From the NCBI GenBank assembly GCA_024276425.1, contig JAJRXF010000133.1, positions 1 to 61,408 on the forward strand: a stretch of DNA of 61,408 nucleotides, given 5' to 3'. Below the pieces are notes generated by a model that had not been told where the DNA came from, ran no database searches, and worked only from the letters and a program-made list of their open reading frames with translations. This stretch comes from Actinomycetes bacterium. GTDB taxonomy: Bacteria > Actinomycetota > Acidimicrobiia > Acidimicrobiales > SZUA-35. The translations under genes and the position numbers were made by a program. Shown piece by piece: positions 35,364-43,682 of the stretch; the first letter of the stretch is position 1; each line of letters starts with the position of its first letter.

Positions 35364-38057
35364 TCAGCTAACCACTGGCACCATTCCCGAGGGGGTCCCA
35401 GCGTCGCTAGTGTCTGCCAGATCAAGAATCTGCTCGGATGGCTCAGAACCAAGATCCACCGCCTCGGCGATCCGGTAGCGCCCCGATGGGTCCTGGACCA
35501 GCCAGAGCATCCCATGGCGTCGTTCAGGCCGACGGGTACCAACCAACTGTCCCGCCGCGTTGTAGAGCCGTCGCTCGGGGTGATCGACCGTGATTGCCAG
35601 GGTGACCGGTGACTCTTGGTTTACGGCTGTGACCTTGTGAAGAACCGGGCCGTCACCGGCTATGCTGAGGCCAGCGGCGCGTAAACGGTGGTTGTGATTC
35701 TCCAGTTCGGCAAACAGGGGCGTATCAGTGACAAAAACCGTTTCGAGTTCAGCTTCGCCGGGATTTGACTGAAACGCGAACTCCGAGCGGAGAAGGCCGC
35801 TGACGATCCGTCGCCACTGAGGAACAACGACCTCGTCAGCGAAGGTAGCCGAAAGAGGGCGGCCAATGGGAAGCATCTCGCGCCATTGGGTCCGCGATCC
35901 AGACCCCCGCTTGCCCAGGCCGCCAATGGTGGAACCTTGCTCCTCAGGTTCAGAGTCGACCTGGCCCCGGTGCAGTTCTGGTTCCTGGCCGAGTTCAAGC
36001 AGCAGATCAATGGGACTGGGCACAATGCCCGGCATCCGAGCACCGATCGAACTACGAATGGGCGAGCCATCACCGACAAGACGTTGCCCAAGGACGACAG
36101 GGCGAAGAAGCCAGGTGCCAATAAGCATCTCGACAATGACAGCCGCAGCAACCGCAACCCCGAGCCGACGGGTGACAGCGAGGTCTCCGACAATAAAGCC
36201 AAGGCCACAAAGCGCAGTGATGCCCAAGCCGAACATGGCCGCTCGACCCTCGCGGTGCAGGGCGCTGGTTACCAACTCACTGCGCTGTTCAGCCGACATC
36301 GAGTCCGAAAGGACGCTTCGAAGTCCAGCGGTGATCCGACGGACAAACCCGATCTCAAAGAGTCCGACCCCGACCCCCAGAACCAAGGCGGCCACCTGAA
36401 GTTCTGAACCGCCGACATCACCTGCAACAATTCGGTAGACGCCCAGAGCGGCGGCCAAGCCCAAGAAGCGCATGGCCACGGTCGCGGCGGCCATTGCCAG
36501 GTCACCGACAAGTACAAGAATGGCCAATCCACCGGACACCGAAAGCAGGACCACCAGTATCCAAAGTTGACTCGTTGCGCTCGTAACGATGGCCGCAGCG
36601 TCAACGGGAGCTCCGCTAAGGGCAACGTCAAAGGCTGTTCCCCCAGACGCGGCAAGGGTGTCGACCAGCACCTCGGCGGCCTCGGAACGGGCAGTGACCA
36701 TGGGGGTGACGATGGCAATGATGGCATCATCGTCGACGAAGACAGCAGAATCGCTGGGGCCAACCCGTTCTCCCCCGGCGAAGCGCCCAACCGAGGTTTG
36801 CACCCAGCCAACGGTCCCAAGCTCGGAAACCGACACTGCCCACTCGCTCAAGACGTCCTCTGGAACGGTGGCCGGGAGTTCAGCAAGTATGGCCGAAGTC
36901 GGATCGCCGCCCAGTTCGATCAGTTGTTCGGAGACCCTTCGTGAGGAGACCCCAGGAGCCAGGGCCGACTCATCAAGCAGTTCGCCGGTCGGCACACGAA
37001 TAGCCAGAAGCCCAAGACCAAGGAGGAAGAGGGCGAATCCTCCGAGAACCGCAATAGGAAAGTCACGCCCATCGGGAACCTCGGAGCTAAAGATCCCGTC
37101 ATCCTTGGTTGGCACACGTTCGAAGGTTGAAAGCAGAGCGGGCAAAGCACCGAGGGTGATGATGGCAGCCACAACACCGCCGGCAGCCACCACGGAGGCG
37201 GTTGCCCGACCGGGCCCAACCACTTCGAGAATGAGTGCGGTTGCAATGAGTCCGCCGAAAAGTAGACCGGTTTCGGGGAGCAAGTGTCGGACCGAGTTGC
37301 CAATGGCTTCGGCTTGATCGGCGCCAATCGGATTCTTGAACCATTCCAAAAGGCGCAACGTGAGCACCGTGGAGACCAAAATCGCCACCAGAACAGCCGG
37401 GACAGCGGTAGTGGCCATCGTGCCGTCAAACCGGCCAGCGACCTGCGCACCAACGAGGCCGCCGAGAAGAGTGGACAGTCCGACGGTTCCACCGGCCGCG
37501 GCCCCGAAGCGTCCGCCAAAAGCCACCGCGACCAGCACCGTTAGGAGCACAACCACGGGCACGACGGCGATCACGGTCCCACGATTGAGCCGATTCAGAA
37601 GATCCTGGTCAGCGACCACGCGTCCCCCGATTGCTACGTTGGCATCGGGGAGGGTGGTGGCGACGACACTACGAACAGCCGCTACGACCTCGGGTCCGGC
37701 ACTCGGATCGAGAGAAATGTGGAGAGCAATGCGGCCCGATGGCGCCATTTCGGCCACAACCGCCTCCACCCCCGGAAGGTCCCGCAACGAGGGCATGACC
37801 ATTCGCTCAACTGCCGGATCGGCCGTCTCGACCCCGGAGATCAGCAGAGCCACATCAGGAAGTTCACCGGGGTCCAAATCGATTGGAGTGAAGGTCTGAG
37901 CGAGCAGCGGCCGGGGAGCGCCAATGGATGCCAGCGCCGAACCGGCCAGGAGCAATAGGAGAACCGACGCCAGCAATAGTGTGACAAAGCGACGGAAAAA
38001 GGCAGAGGTCGACAAAAAGATCGATCGACGCGGTGCAAATTTTGGAGAAGGTGACAC
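35364..38057 (-). CDS. RND/MMPL-type membrane transporter
   Basis: An 897-residue protein with about twelve transmembrane helices in two blocks of six, each led by an isolated helix (about 20-45 and 320-345) and a large extracytoplasmic loop. Helices such as TVIAVVPVVVLLTVLVAVAFGG and the RFLGLAAALGVYRIVAG block carry the small-residue pattern of MMPL/RND transporters. A cytoplasmic C-terminal domain of about 200 residues ends in HKVTAVNQESPVTLAITVDHPERR, an unusual beta-rich extension resembling an NTF2- or SnoaL-like scaffold. GTG start with AGAGG 8 bp upstream. Likely exports or flips a lipid; substrate unknown. The CBS gene follows on the same strand. Confidence 0.78.
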   Translation of the reverse strand: MSPSPKFAPRRSIFLSTSAFFRRFVTLLLASVLLLLLAGSALASIGAPRPLLAQTFTPIDLDPGELPDVALLISGVETADPAVERMVMPSLRDLPGVEAVVAEMAPSGRIALHISLDPSAGPEVVAAVRSVVATTLPDANVAIGGRVVADQDLLNRLNRGTVIAVVPVVVLLTVLVAVAFGGRFGAAAGGTVGLSTLLGGLVGAQVAGRFDGTMATTAVPAVLVAILVSTVLTLRLLEWFKNPIGADQAEAIGNSVRHLLPETGLLFGGLIATALILEVVGPGRATASVVAAGGVVAAIITLGALPALLSTFERVPTKDDGIFSSEVPDGRDFPIAVLGGFALFLLGLGLLAIRVPTGELLDESALAPGVSSRRVSEQLIELGGDPTSAILAELPATVPEDVLSEWAVSVSELGTVGWVQTSVGRFAGGERVGPSDSAVFVDDDAIIAIVTPMVTARSEAAEVLVDTLAASGGTAFDVALSGAPVDAAAIVTSATSQLWILVVLLSVSGGLAILVLVGDLAMAAATVAMRFLGLAAALGVYRIVAGDVGGSELQVAALVLGVGVGLFEIGFVRRITAGLRSVLSDSMSAEQRSELVTSALHREGRAAMFGLGITALCGLGFIVGDLAVTRRLGVAVAAAVIVEMLIGTWLLRPVVLGQRLVGDGSPIRSSIGARMPGIVPSPIDLLLELGQEPELHRGQVDSEPEEQGSTIGGLGKRGSGSRTQWREMLPIGRPLSATFADEVVVPQWRRIVSGLLRSEFAFQSNPGEAELETVFVTDTPLFAELENHNHRLRAAGLSIAGDGPVLHKVTAVNQESPVTLAITVDHPERRLYNAAGQLVGTRRPERRHGMLWLVQDPSGRYRIAEAVDLGSEPSEQILDLADTSDAGTPSGMVPVVS

Positions 38058-38212
38058 GAGGCAAACCTCTGGCTACCAACTCCGCCCGCTGGGTAGTGTA
38101 GCCGACACCGAGCGTGAGAAGAAAGCATTGTTTCACATTCTGTGGTTGCTTCACCACCAATAAGTCGCGTCCAACGGCTCTAGACTGGGGAAACGGCGAC
38201 GAAAGGGCTGCC

Positions 38213-38827
38213 ATGTCAGAACTATTAGATGGATTAATGAGTCAACTTGGATCGGGTGGAGTGGCACAAATTGCCAGTGCCCTCGGAGTTGACGAGAGCA
38301 AAGCCAGCGGAGCGATTGGAATGGCACTGCCAGCCCTGCTCGGTGGACTGGCGAAGAACACCCAGCAGCCGGAGGGCGCTCAGTCATTGTCGAAGGCCCT
38401 CGATTCCCATGATGGATCAATCTTTTCCGATATCACAAGTGCAATAAGCGGTGGAGACGGCTCCAAGATCCTTGGCCACGTACTCGGATCCAAGCAACCA
38501 TCGGTCGAGCAAAACCTCGCTGGTCAGTCCGGTCTTGATGTGGGTGCAATCTCCAAGCTATTGCCAATGTTGGCTCCGCTAGTTATGGGTTACCTGTCCA
38601 AACAGAAACAAGACAGTGGCCTTGATGCTGGAGCGCTTGGTTCCATGCTGAACCGCGAGAATCAGGCAGCTCAACAGAAATCACCCGGCCTTGGGGGCCT
38701 GGCATCAATCCTTGATGCCGACGGCGACGGCTCGATCATGGACGACGTGATGGACATGGCCAAGGGTGGAGGCGGACAATCCAAGGGTGGCCTCGGTGGC
38801 CTTTTGGCCAAGATTCTCGGCCGTTAA
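38213..38827 (+). CDS. DUF937 (YidB-like) protein
   Basis: A 204-residue soluble protein of Gly/Ala/Leu-rich helices. The N-terminal half reads LMSQLGSGGVAQIASALGVDESKASGAIGMALPALLGGLAKN, the DUF937 signature. The C-terminal half has ILDADGDGSIMDDVMDMAKG, an EF-hand-like DxDxDG segment, and ends in a Gly-rich tail. ATG at 38213 with GAAAGGG upstream; the frame extends upstream without a better start. Function of the family is unknown. A divergent 155-bp spacer separates it from the RND transporter. Confidence 0.85.
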   Translation: MSELLDGLMSQLGSGGVAQIASALGVDESKASGAIGMALPALLGGLAKNTQQPEGAQSLSKALDSHDGSIFSDITSAISGGDGSKILGHVLGSKQPSVEQNLAGQSGLDVGAISKLLPMLAPLVMGYLSKQKQDSGLDAGALGSMLNRENQAAQQKSPGLGGLASILDADGDGSIMDDVMDMAKGGGGQSKGGLGGLLAKILGR

Positions 38828-38852
38828 CGAAACGCGGTTGTAACCTCGGCCG

Positions 38853-39260
38853 GTGCTTTCACCGACCATAGACACAATCCGCCTGTTTCTTCACATCCTG
38901 TCCGCCGCCATCTGGGTCGGCGGACAGTTTGCGTTAGCGGGCATCATTCCCGGCCTTCGTCACCTGGGGCCAGAAGCAACCAAGATCGCAGCCGAGGGCT
39001 TCGCCAGGGTGGCCTGGCCCGCCTTCGTTGTCGCCGTTGTCACCGGCATTTGGGGAACCTCTGATCTCGAAGCCGACACCTCAGGGGCCTACCTTGCGGT
39101 ACTTGGCATCAAACTCCTACTAGTGGTGGCCGCCGGCGGTTCCGCCGGGGTCCATGCCATCTCCTCTAGCAAGCCGATCAAGGCAATAACTGGAGCCCTG
39201 GGCGGGGTGTTTGGCATTGCTATTGTCTTCCTCGGCGTCTTGCTCGGCACCCACGGCTAA
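38853..39260 (+). CDS. CopD-like four-helix membrane protein
   Basis: A 135-residue protein with four predicted transmembrane helices: IRLFLHILSAAIWVGGQFALAG, FVVAVVTGIW, YLAVLGIKLLLVVAAGGSAG and ALGGVFGIAIVFLGVLLG. The LHILSAAIWVGG opening is typical of CopD and related heme- or copper-associated membrane proteins. The His in helix 1 and the one in AGVHAISS (helix 3) could be metal or heme ligands. GTG start, 25 bp after the DUF937 gene, so likely co-transcribed. A specific copper role is not shown. Confidence 0.75.
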   Translation: MLSPTIDTIRLFLHILSAAIWVGGQFALAGIIPGLRHLGPEATKIAAEGFARVAWPAFVVAVVTGIWGTSDLEADTSGAYLAVLGIKLLLVVAAGGSAGVHAISSSKPIKAITGALGGVFGIAIVFLGVLLGTHG

Positions 39261-39531
39261 CCCGAGAGCATCAGACCAATGAACCAGATATACCCGATAG
39301 GCAAAAGTTGGAGCCAACGACGTGGCTATGCACCGAAGGGCAGCGGTGAGCGTTCCGCAACGGCCATCCAGATGTTCTTAACCTCGTTGATCATCTGATC
39401 GATGACCCAGCATCTGCTGGTTGGGCTCGCGTTCTCGACCTCGTTGAGCCGACCAACTAGGGTCACCCTCACGGTCTGATTTCTCTTGCTGGGCTCCACG
39501 ATCAGCACCCTGACACCGATGGGAGGTCACT
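39261..39531. other. Intergenic region with one doubtful small minus-strand ORF
   Basis: This 271-bp gap contains a 60-codon minus-strand frame (39326-39508, GTG start, ending ERSPLPFGA) with GC-rich third positions, but no convincing ribosome-binding site. Its start lies only 23 bp from the divergent dioxygenase gene. I could not decide whether it is real. The plus strand ends with a strong GGGAGG site before 39532. Nothing else recognised. Confidence 0.25.
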
Positions 39532-40752
39532 ATGCCCGCACAAGTTCCGCCAGCCCAATCTCTGCCAACCCAAGCTCCCAAGCCGCTCACTCCGGACTTC
39601 TATCACTATCGTGCTGCACCACTCGAAAAGGTCGAACTAGACGGGTCTTGGGTCCACCTTCGTTGGCCGGACGGAACTACTCTCAGATGTTTTGATGCAT
39701 GGCTGACCGAGAACAGTCCGAATCGGGGCTTCGATCCGGTTTCTCGCGAGTCGGTTCTGGATCCCAAAGATGTCGAGGCAGGCAGTGGACTGGCGAGAGC
39801 GTGGCGGACCCAAGAGGGGTTACTAGAATTGGAATGGACGGATGGGCAGCGAGAGCAACTCCATCCCGGCTGGTTGCGTCATGTGGCCGACAATCAGCAC
39901 CGACCAGATTCATTCTTGCCAGCCGAGGTGGGCTGGGACAGCGGCACCTTGCCCGAACCACCGACCACGGACGGTTCACGGGTCTTGGAAAACGACGAAA
40001 TCTTGCTGGGGTGGCTACAGGACCTGGTGCGCTTTGGCCTAGCTCGCCTCCGGGGAGTACCAGCACATCATGACTTTCTCGAACAACTCATCTCCAAGGT
40101 TGGGCCGATCCGGGCCACCAACTTTGGTTCGATGTTCACAGTCGAGGCCAAAGTTGACCGCGACTCGACTGCCTACACCGGCCTGAACCTTGGGCAACAC
40201 ACCGACCTCCCCACCCGAGAAACGCCGCCAGGATTTCAGTTTCTTCATTGTTTGGAGAACACAGTGACTGGAGGATGGTCCCGAATGACTGATGGGGCGA
40301 CACTGGTGGCCGAACTACAGCGCAACCATCCCCAGGACTACGAGGCCCTCACCACGTTGCGGTGGGTGTTCTTTAACCGATCACCGACCTGTGATCATCG
40401 TTGGAGCGGACCCCTCATCGACCATGGAGGGCCTGACCAGCCCCTCACCATTCGAGCTTTCTACCCAGTGCGGGCCTTCCCCGATATGAAACCCAAGGAC
40501 GTCCCCCGGGCCTATGCCGCCATGGCGGTCTTGTCCAAGTTGGCCCACAGCGACCGATTCCAAATACGCTTTGCCTTTACACCCGGAGACATTGTCGGAT
40601 TCGATAACCGCCGGGTTCTTCATGGGCGCGACGCCTTTCAACCCTCCGACGGGTCACGGGCGCTACGCGGCACCTACATGGATCACGATGACCTGTACTC
40701 GACCCTGCGAGTTCTCACGCGAAAGGCCGAATCCGGTCCATTGGAGGACTAA
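39532..40752 (+). CDS. Gamma-butyrobetaine dioxygenase-like 2-oxoglutarate/Fe(II) oxygenase
   Basis: A 406-residue oxygenase. The N-terminal region (about 30-130) is the DUF971-like domain of gamma-butyrobetaine and trimethyllysine hydroxylases (VHLRWPDGTTLRCFDAWLTENSP; LELEWTDGQREQLHPGWLRHVA). The catalytic TauD-type barrel follows, with iron ligands in LGQHTDLPTRE (His223, Asp225) and DNRRVLHGRDAF (His364), and a 2-oxoglutarate arginine probably in RALRGTYMD. The likely reaction is hydroxylation of gamma-butyrobetaine to carnitine or of a related quaternary amine. Start is set by GGGAGGTCACT before the ATG. No carnitine genes are adjacent, so the substrate is uncertain. Confidence 0.87.
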   Translation: MPAQVPPAQSLPTQAPKPLTPDFYHYRAAPLEKVELDGSWVHLRWPDGTTLRCFDAWLTENSPNRGFDPVSRESVLDPKDVEAGSGLARAWRTQEGLLELEWTDGQREQLHPGWLRHVADNQHRPDSFLPAEVGWDSGTLPEPPTTDGSRVLENDEILLGWLQDLVRFGLARLRGVPAHHDFLEQLISKVGPIRATNFGSMFTVEAKVDRDSTAYTGLNLGQHTDLPTRETPPGFQFLHCLENTVTGGWSRMTDGATLVAELQRNHPQDYEALTTLRWVFFNRSPTCDHRWSGPLIDHGGPDQPLTIRAFYPVRAFPDMKPKDVPRAYAAMAVLSKLAHSDRFQIRFAFTPGDIVGFDNRRVLHGRDAFQPSDGSRALRGTYMDHDDLYSTLRVLTRKAESGPLED

Positions 40753-40762
40753 CTTCCCAATT

Positions 40763-40788
40763 GGTCCTACATCCGGGTCCTACATCGT
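40763..40788. repeat. 13-bp tandem duplication overlapping the carboxylesterase stop
   Basis: GGTCCTACATC occurs at 40763-40773 and again at 40776-40786 with a 13-bp period. The second copy covers the stop codon and last residues of the minus-strand esterase gene (stop at 40780-40782), so the duplication may have set or displaced its 3' end. Confidence 0.85.
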
Positions 40789-42567
40789 GATGTCATCTTG
40801 AGTTGCACTCAAGTTCGGCTCTCGCACATCAATGGTCTCCGGCAGAGCGGTCAGGGAAGTGAGGTAGCCAATCCGTCGGCGCATCAAATCAAGACCGGGC
40901 TGCTTGGGAACCGGTTGTGCGGCAGAATCGGGCCGGTCAAACACCATCTGGACCGGGCTGTCAACACCGAAACTCGGCCAGGCTTCTCGTCCCGGGAAGT
41001 CCGGATTGTGAGTGGCGGCGAAGGCAAACCAACGATCTCCCATTTCCCTGGTTAGGAGATGCCCATCGGGTGCTGCTGGCACCAGAGGTAACGAGGTGTC
41101 AAAAACGTAGAGGACCTCAGCGGCGTGGAATGCCCCAACCGTTTGATCTGGTAAGGGTGGAACCGCTTGAAAGTAGTAGCGGAAGGTGTTGTGGCCCGCT
41201 TCGGCGTGCATGCGGCTGGCATGATCGACATGAACCCCGAACATGTGGTCTCGACAGTGCTCGGCCACCGCGACTGGGTCGTTGTTGGCTATGCCGGGGT
41301 AAGCGGCCATGATTTGCTCAGCCGCCTCCCGGGACCCATAGGAGTGCTCGAAGGTTTGGCCAATTTCCTCCGGGGTGAGCCCACCTTCTGGTATTGGACC
41401 AAACTCGGCCCCCGCCGGGTGCATGACGTTGGTGAAGAGGGAACCCTCGTCGGAGTTGTAACCGATCATCAGGGGCACCGGGGCCTGGTTCTGATTCGAG
41501 AAGGCAGTCATTGGTGTAGTCGGCAGGATCGACCCATCGACGGCCGGATAGAAGTGACGGCCAGCCTCAGGGTCAGCCCGGTAGTAGTCGTAGAGGTCCT
41601 CGGCCGCCAACTGGCGCATCCGAGCGATCTGACCCGGTTCATTGCCAACGATCGATGAGCAGAAATCGCTACCCGCTTGCTCCGCCGATTTGAGATCGAG
41701 CACGGGCTGGCGAAGATGCAGCCAGCGTCCGCTGTCGGAAGGGCTCTGAGCAATAGCGGCGTGAAAGAGGCCACGAGCCCGAGGTGAGGTCATCAGGTTC
41801 AATACGGCCTCTCCCCCAGCGGACTGCCCAAAGATGGTGATTTGGTTCGGATCTCCACCAAAGTTGACAATATTGTCCCGGACCCAGCTCAGCGCAGCAA
41901 TCTGGTCCATCAGCCCATAGTTGCCCGACAAGTTTTGCTCTGACTCGGTGGCCAATTCGGGATGAGCGAGGAATCCTAGAAGCCCGAGCCGGTAGTTGAT
42001 GGTAACCACCACACAACCACGGGTAGGCAAGGCATTGCTGACGTAGAGCAGTTCGCTCCCAGATCCATCGGTGTGGTCGCCTCCATGAATCCACACCATG
42101 ACCGGAAGGCCGGTTGCCCCCGCCGGAGCCCGAATCCCCAGGGTCAAACAGTCTTCGTCCATCTTTTTTGGTACGGCCTTGAGCATCCCGGCGAGGGCCT
42201 TCTGCTTCGTCTTTGGTAGACCGAGTCCACGAACGAGGGCCCCGAAAAACTCATCAATCCCTTGGGCCCGCTGGTGAGCTATAGGCCCTGGTTTGGTGCA
42301 AATAGCGGGGGCCGATCGTTTGGCAGGAGGTTTCGGTGGACGCCAGCGGAGTTCACCCACCGGAGGTGCGGCGTAGGGAATACCGGCGAAGTAGTTGATT
42401 CTTCCCTTGTCGATTGTCTTGCCGACAACGGGTCCTTGGGCAGTTTCTACCCTCGGGCCTGATCGGATCTTTCGATCAGCCGACCTGGCTGAGATTGTTT
42501 GAGCCAATCGATCGAAAAACCGTGACTGGGCCTTGGTGAACCGTCCCGGTGTCTGCTTGTGTCCCAC
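40780..42567 (-). CDS. Type-B carboxylesterase/lipase
   Basis: A 595-residue alpha/beta hydrolase of the cholinesterase/para-nitrobenzyl-esterase family. NYFAGIPYAAPPVGELRWRPP is the family N-terminal signature; FGQSAGGEAVLNL holds the nucleophilic Ser near residue 247; the Glu is probably in GYNSDEGSLF and the His in FHAAEVLYVF. Extra N-terminal residues (about 1-50) are polar, without a signal peptide, so the enzyme is probably cytosolic. GTG start at 42567 is supported by GAGGAGG 8 bp upstream. It would hydrolyse carboxyl esters; the substrate is not assignable. Confidence 0.92.
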   Translation of the reverse strand: MGHKQTPGRFTKAQSRFFDRLAQTISARSADRKIRSGPRVETAQGPVVGKTIDKGRINYFAGIPYAAPPVGELRWRPPKPPAKRSAPAICTKPGPIAHQRAQGIDEFFGALVRGLGLPKTKQKALAGMLKAVPKKMDEDCLTLGIRAPAGATGLPVMVWIHGGDHTDGSGSELLYVSNALPTRGCVVVTINYRLGLLGFLAHPELATESEQNLSGNYGLMDQIAALSWVRDNIVNFGGDPNQITIFGQSAGGEAVLNLMTSPRARGLFHAAIAQSPSDSGRWLHLRQPVLDLKSAEQAGSDFCSSIVGNEPGQIARMRQLAAEDLYDYYRADPEAGRHFYPAVDGSILPTTPMTAFSNQNQAPVPLMIGYNSDEGSLFTNVMHPAGAEFGPIPEGGLTPEEIGQTFEHSYGSREAAEQIMAAYPGIANNDPVAVAEHCRDHMFGVHVDHASRMHAEAGHNTFRYYFQAVPPLPDQTVGAFHAAEVLYVFDTSLPLVPAAPDGHLLTREMGDRWFAFAATHNPDFPGREAWPSFGVDSPVQMVFDRPDSAAQPVPKQPGLDLMRRRIGYLTSLTALPETIDVREPNLSATQDDITM

Positions 42568-42684
42568 AGCTTGTCCTCCTCGACCAAGTCATCTTGTCAC
42601 GCCTGGCTCCTGGGGTCCATGCCTCCTGGGGTCTACAGCGGCGGACGAATGGCCCAGAACACTGGAGGGTCATGACCCGAGGGG

Positions 42685-42987
42685 CTAAATTCGACAGCTA
42701 TCCGGCGCGTCGTGATAGACCACGGCAATGAGCTTGTGGCCAAACATTTTCTTCTTGGTCACAAGCTGCACCACATTGGCCTGTTTCACAATCATTGGGG
42801 CCAACAACACCATTATGTCGTCCTTGTGGACTCGGCGGTAGCCGGAAGTTTTCTTGCCCTTCAGGTAGGTATCGACCGACACCTCTTCAACCCCACCTCA
42901 ACCAATTTTCGGAATCCAATCAACAGCAATTGTCCCGCCCTTCTTGCGAACGAGTTCCATTGCCTGGTCAGAAATGTCTACCTGCAT
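42685..42987 (-). CDS. HesB/IscA-like small protein with in-frame UGA, candidate selenoprotein
   Basis: From ATG at 42985-42987, preceded by AAGGTGA at 5-6 bp, the frame reads MQVDISDQAMELVRKKGG, TIAVDWIPKIG, then TGA (42898-42900, codon 30). It continues in the same frame as GGVEEVSVDTYLKGKK, TSGYRRVHKDDIMVLLAP and on to TAG, 100 codons in total. The opening matches HesB/IscA proteins (I-T/S-D-x-A followed by a hydrophobic strand). The UGA replaces the cysteine of the family's S/T-G-C-S-G motif (here I-G-U-G-G). A SECIS-like hairpin starts at the UGA. HesB-like selenoproteins are known from bacterial surveys. Read without recoding, only the 65-residue tail from a GTG is seen. No selA, selB, selC or selD is in the window. 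Alternative: a simple nonsense mutation. Confidence 0.7.
42863..42898 (-). promoter_or_regulatory. SECIS-like stem-loop immediately 3' of the in-frame UGA
   Basis: On the minus strand, AGGUGGG (beginning with the A of UGA) pairs with CCUACCU, 7 bp including one G-U. GUUGA then pairs with UCGAU, 5 bp with two G-U, with a single bulged A between the stems. The apical loop is AGAGGUGUCGG (42876-42886), with GGU at +15 to +17 after the UGA. Bacterial SECIS elements have this form: a stem directly after the UGA and a G/GU-containing loop roughly 16-37 nt downstream. Folding was done by eye. Confidence 0.6.
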
Positions 42988-43075
42988 GACTTTCACCTTA
43001 GTTTCTTGGGTTCAGCTTCAGTTTCTCGGGTGCAGTTTCCTGGCAAATCCGGAGGTGACGGCCACGTCCGGCGGC

Positions 43076-43672
43076 TCAGGGTCGGTACTGCTCGCAAATC
43101 GAAACAATGGTGCCGTTGTCAAAGGTCAGCCACACCAATGGTGGACCGAGGTAATCGCCAGTCTCCACATAGAGTTGAAAGTCGCCGGGGGAACGAGCTA
43201 CGAGGGTGGGGCCACCTTCGGAGACCAACAAGGCGACCGAAGCATCGGGGGCAACCGCTGCGGTCCGACGGAGGGCATTTTGGTTCTCGATGAGGTAATC
43301 GTTGGGTGGGCCCTCACTGTCTGGAAATCGTTCGTCCCAAAGGGCGTCGGCCTCAGGCCCGGTGAGCCATTGCACCACGTCGAATTCTGGCGAATCGTCG
43401 ACGTAGCTGAGCACGAAGGCAGGATAGGTACCGGACACCTCATCAAAGGCGGCGGGGCTGACCAGGCCCGGATCGCCACAAACTACAGGCCGCGAGGACA
43501 GTTGAGCAGTGGTTGGGACCGAAGAAGTCTGGGAGGGGGGCGAAGCGGGAGCAACCGATACCGAGGAGGTTTGCGAACCGCCGGTCGCGGAGGTTTCGTT
43601 GGTCGCCACCAAGGAGCAGCCAGCGCCCAACAAGACCATCACCAGTGGTGCTGCCAGTTGATGTCTGCCCAT
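43076..43672 (-). CDS. Hypothetical lipoprotein
   Basis: A 198-residue protein from the ATG at 43672, with a classic short lipoprotein signal (LAAPLVMVLLGAGC, lipid Cys19) and a Ser/Thr/Pro-rich linker to about residue 65. The folded part (VVCGDPGLVSPAAFDEVSGTYPAFVLSYVDDSPEFDVVQWL ... VSICEQYRP) has two cysteines near its ends that may pair. The upstream in-frame extension is basic and lacks any signal, so it is not used. Family not recognised. It precedes the candidate selenoprotein by 88 bp on the same strand. Confidence 0.65.
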   Translation of the reverse strand: MGRHQLAAPLVMVLLGAGCSLVATNETSATGGSQTSSVSVAPASPPSQTSSVPTTAQLSSRPVVCGDPGLVSPAAFDEVSGTYPAFVLSYVDDSPEFDVVQWLTGPEADALWDERFPDSEGPPNDYLIENQNALRRTAAVAPDASVALLVSEGGPTLVARSPGDFQLYVETGDYLGPPLVWLTFDNGTIVSICEQYRP

Positions 43673-43682
43673 TGGGACGAGC

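Noticed and set aside
36589-37317. 242-codon plus-strand frame opposite the RND transporter
   Set aside because: Ser/Thr/Pro/Arg-rich composition is what antisense of a Leu/Ala/Val-rich membrane gene gives.
42685-42882. 65-codon minus-strand frame as a complete gene
   Set aside because: Its GTG start lies inside the predicted SECIS-like loop, has no proper ribosome-binding site, and the frame continues upstream through the UGA to a well-placed ATG.
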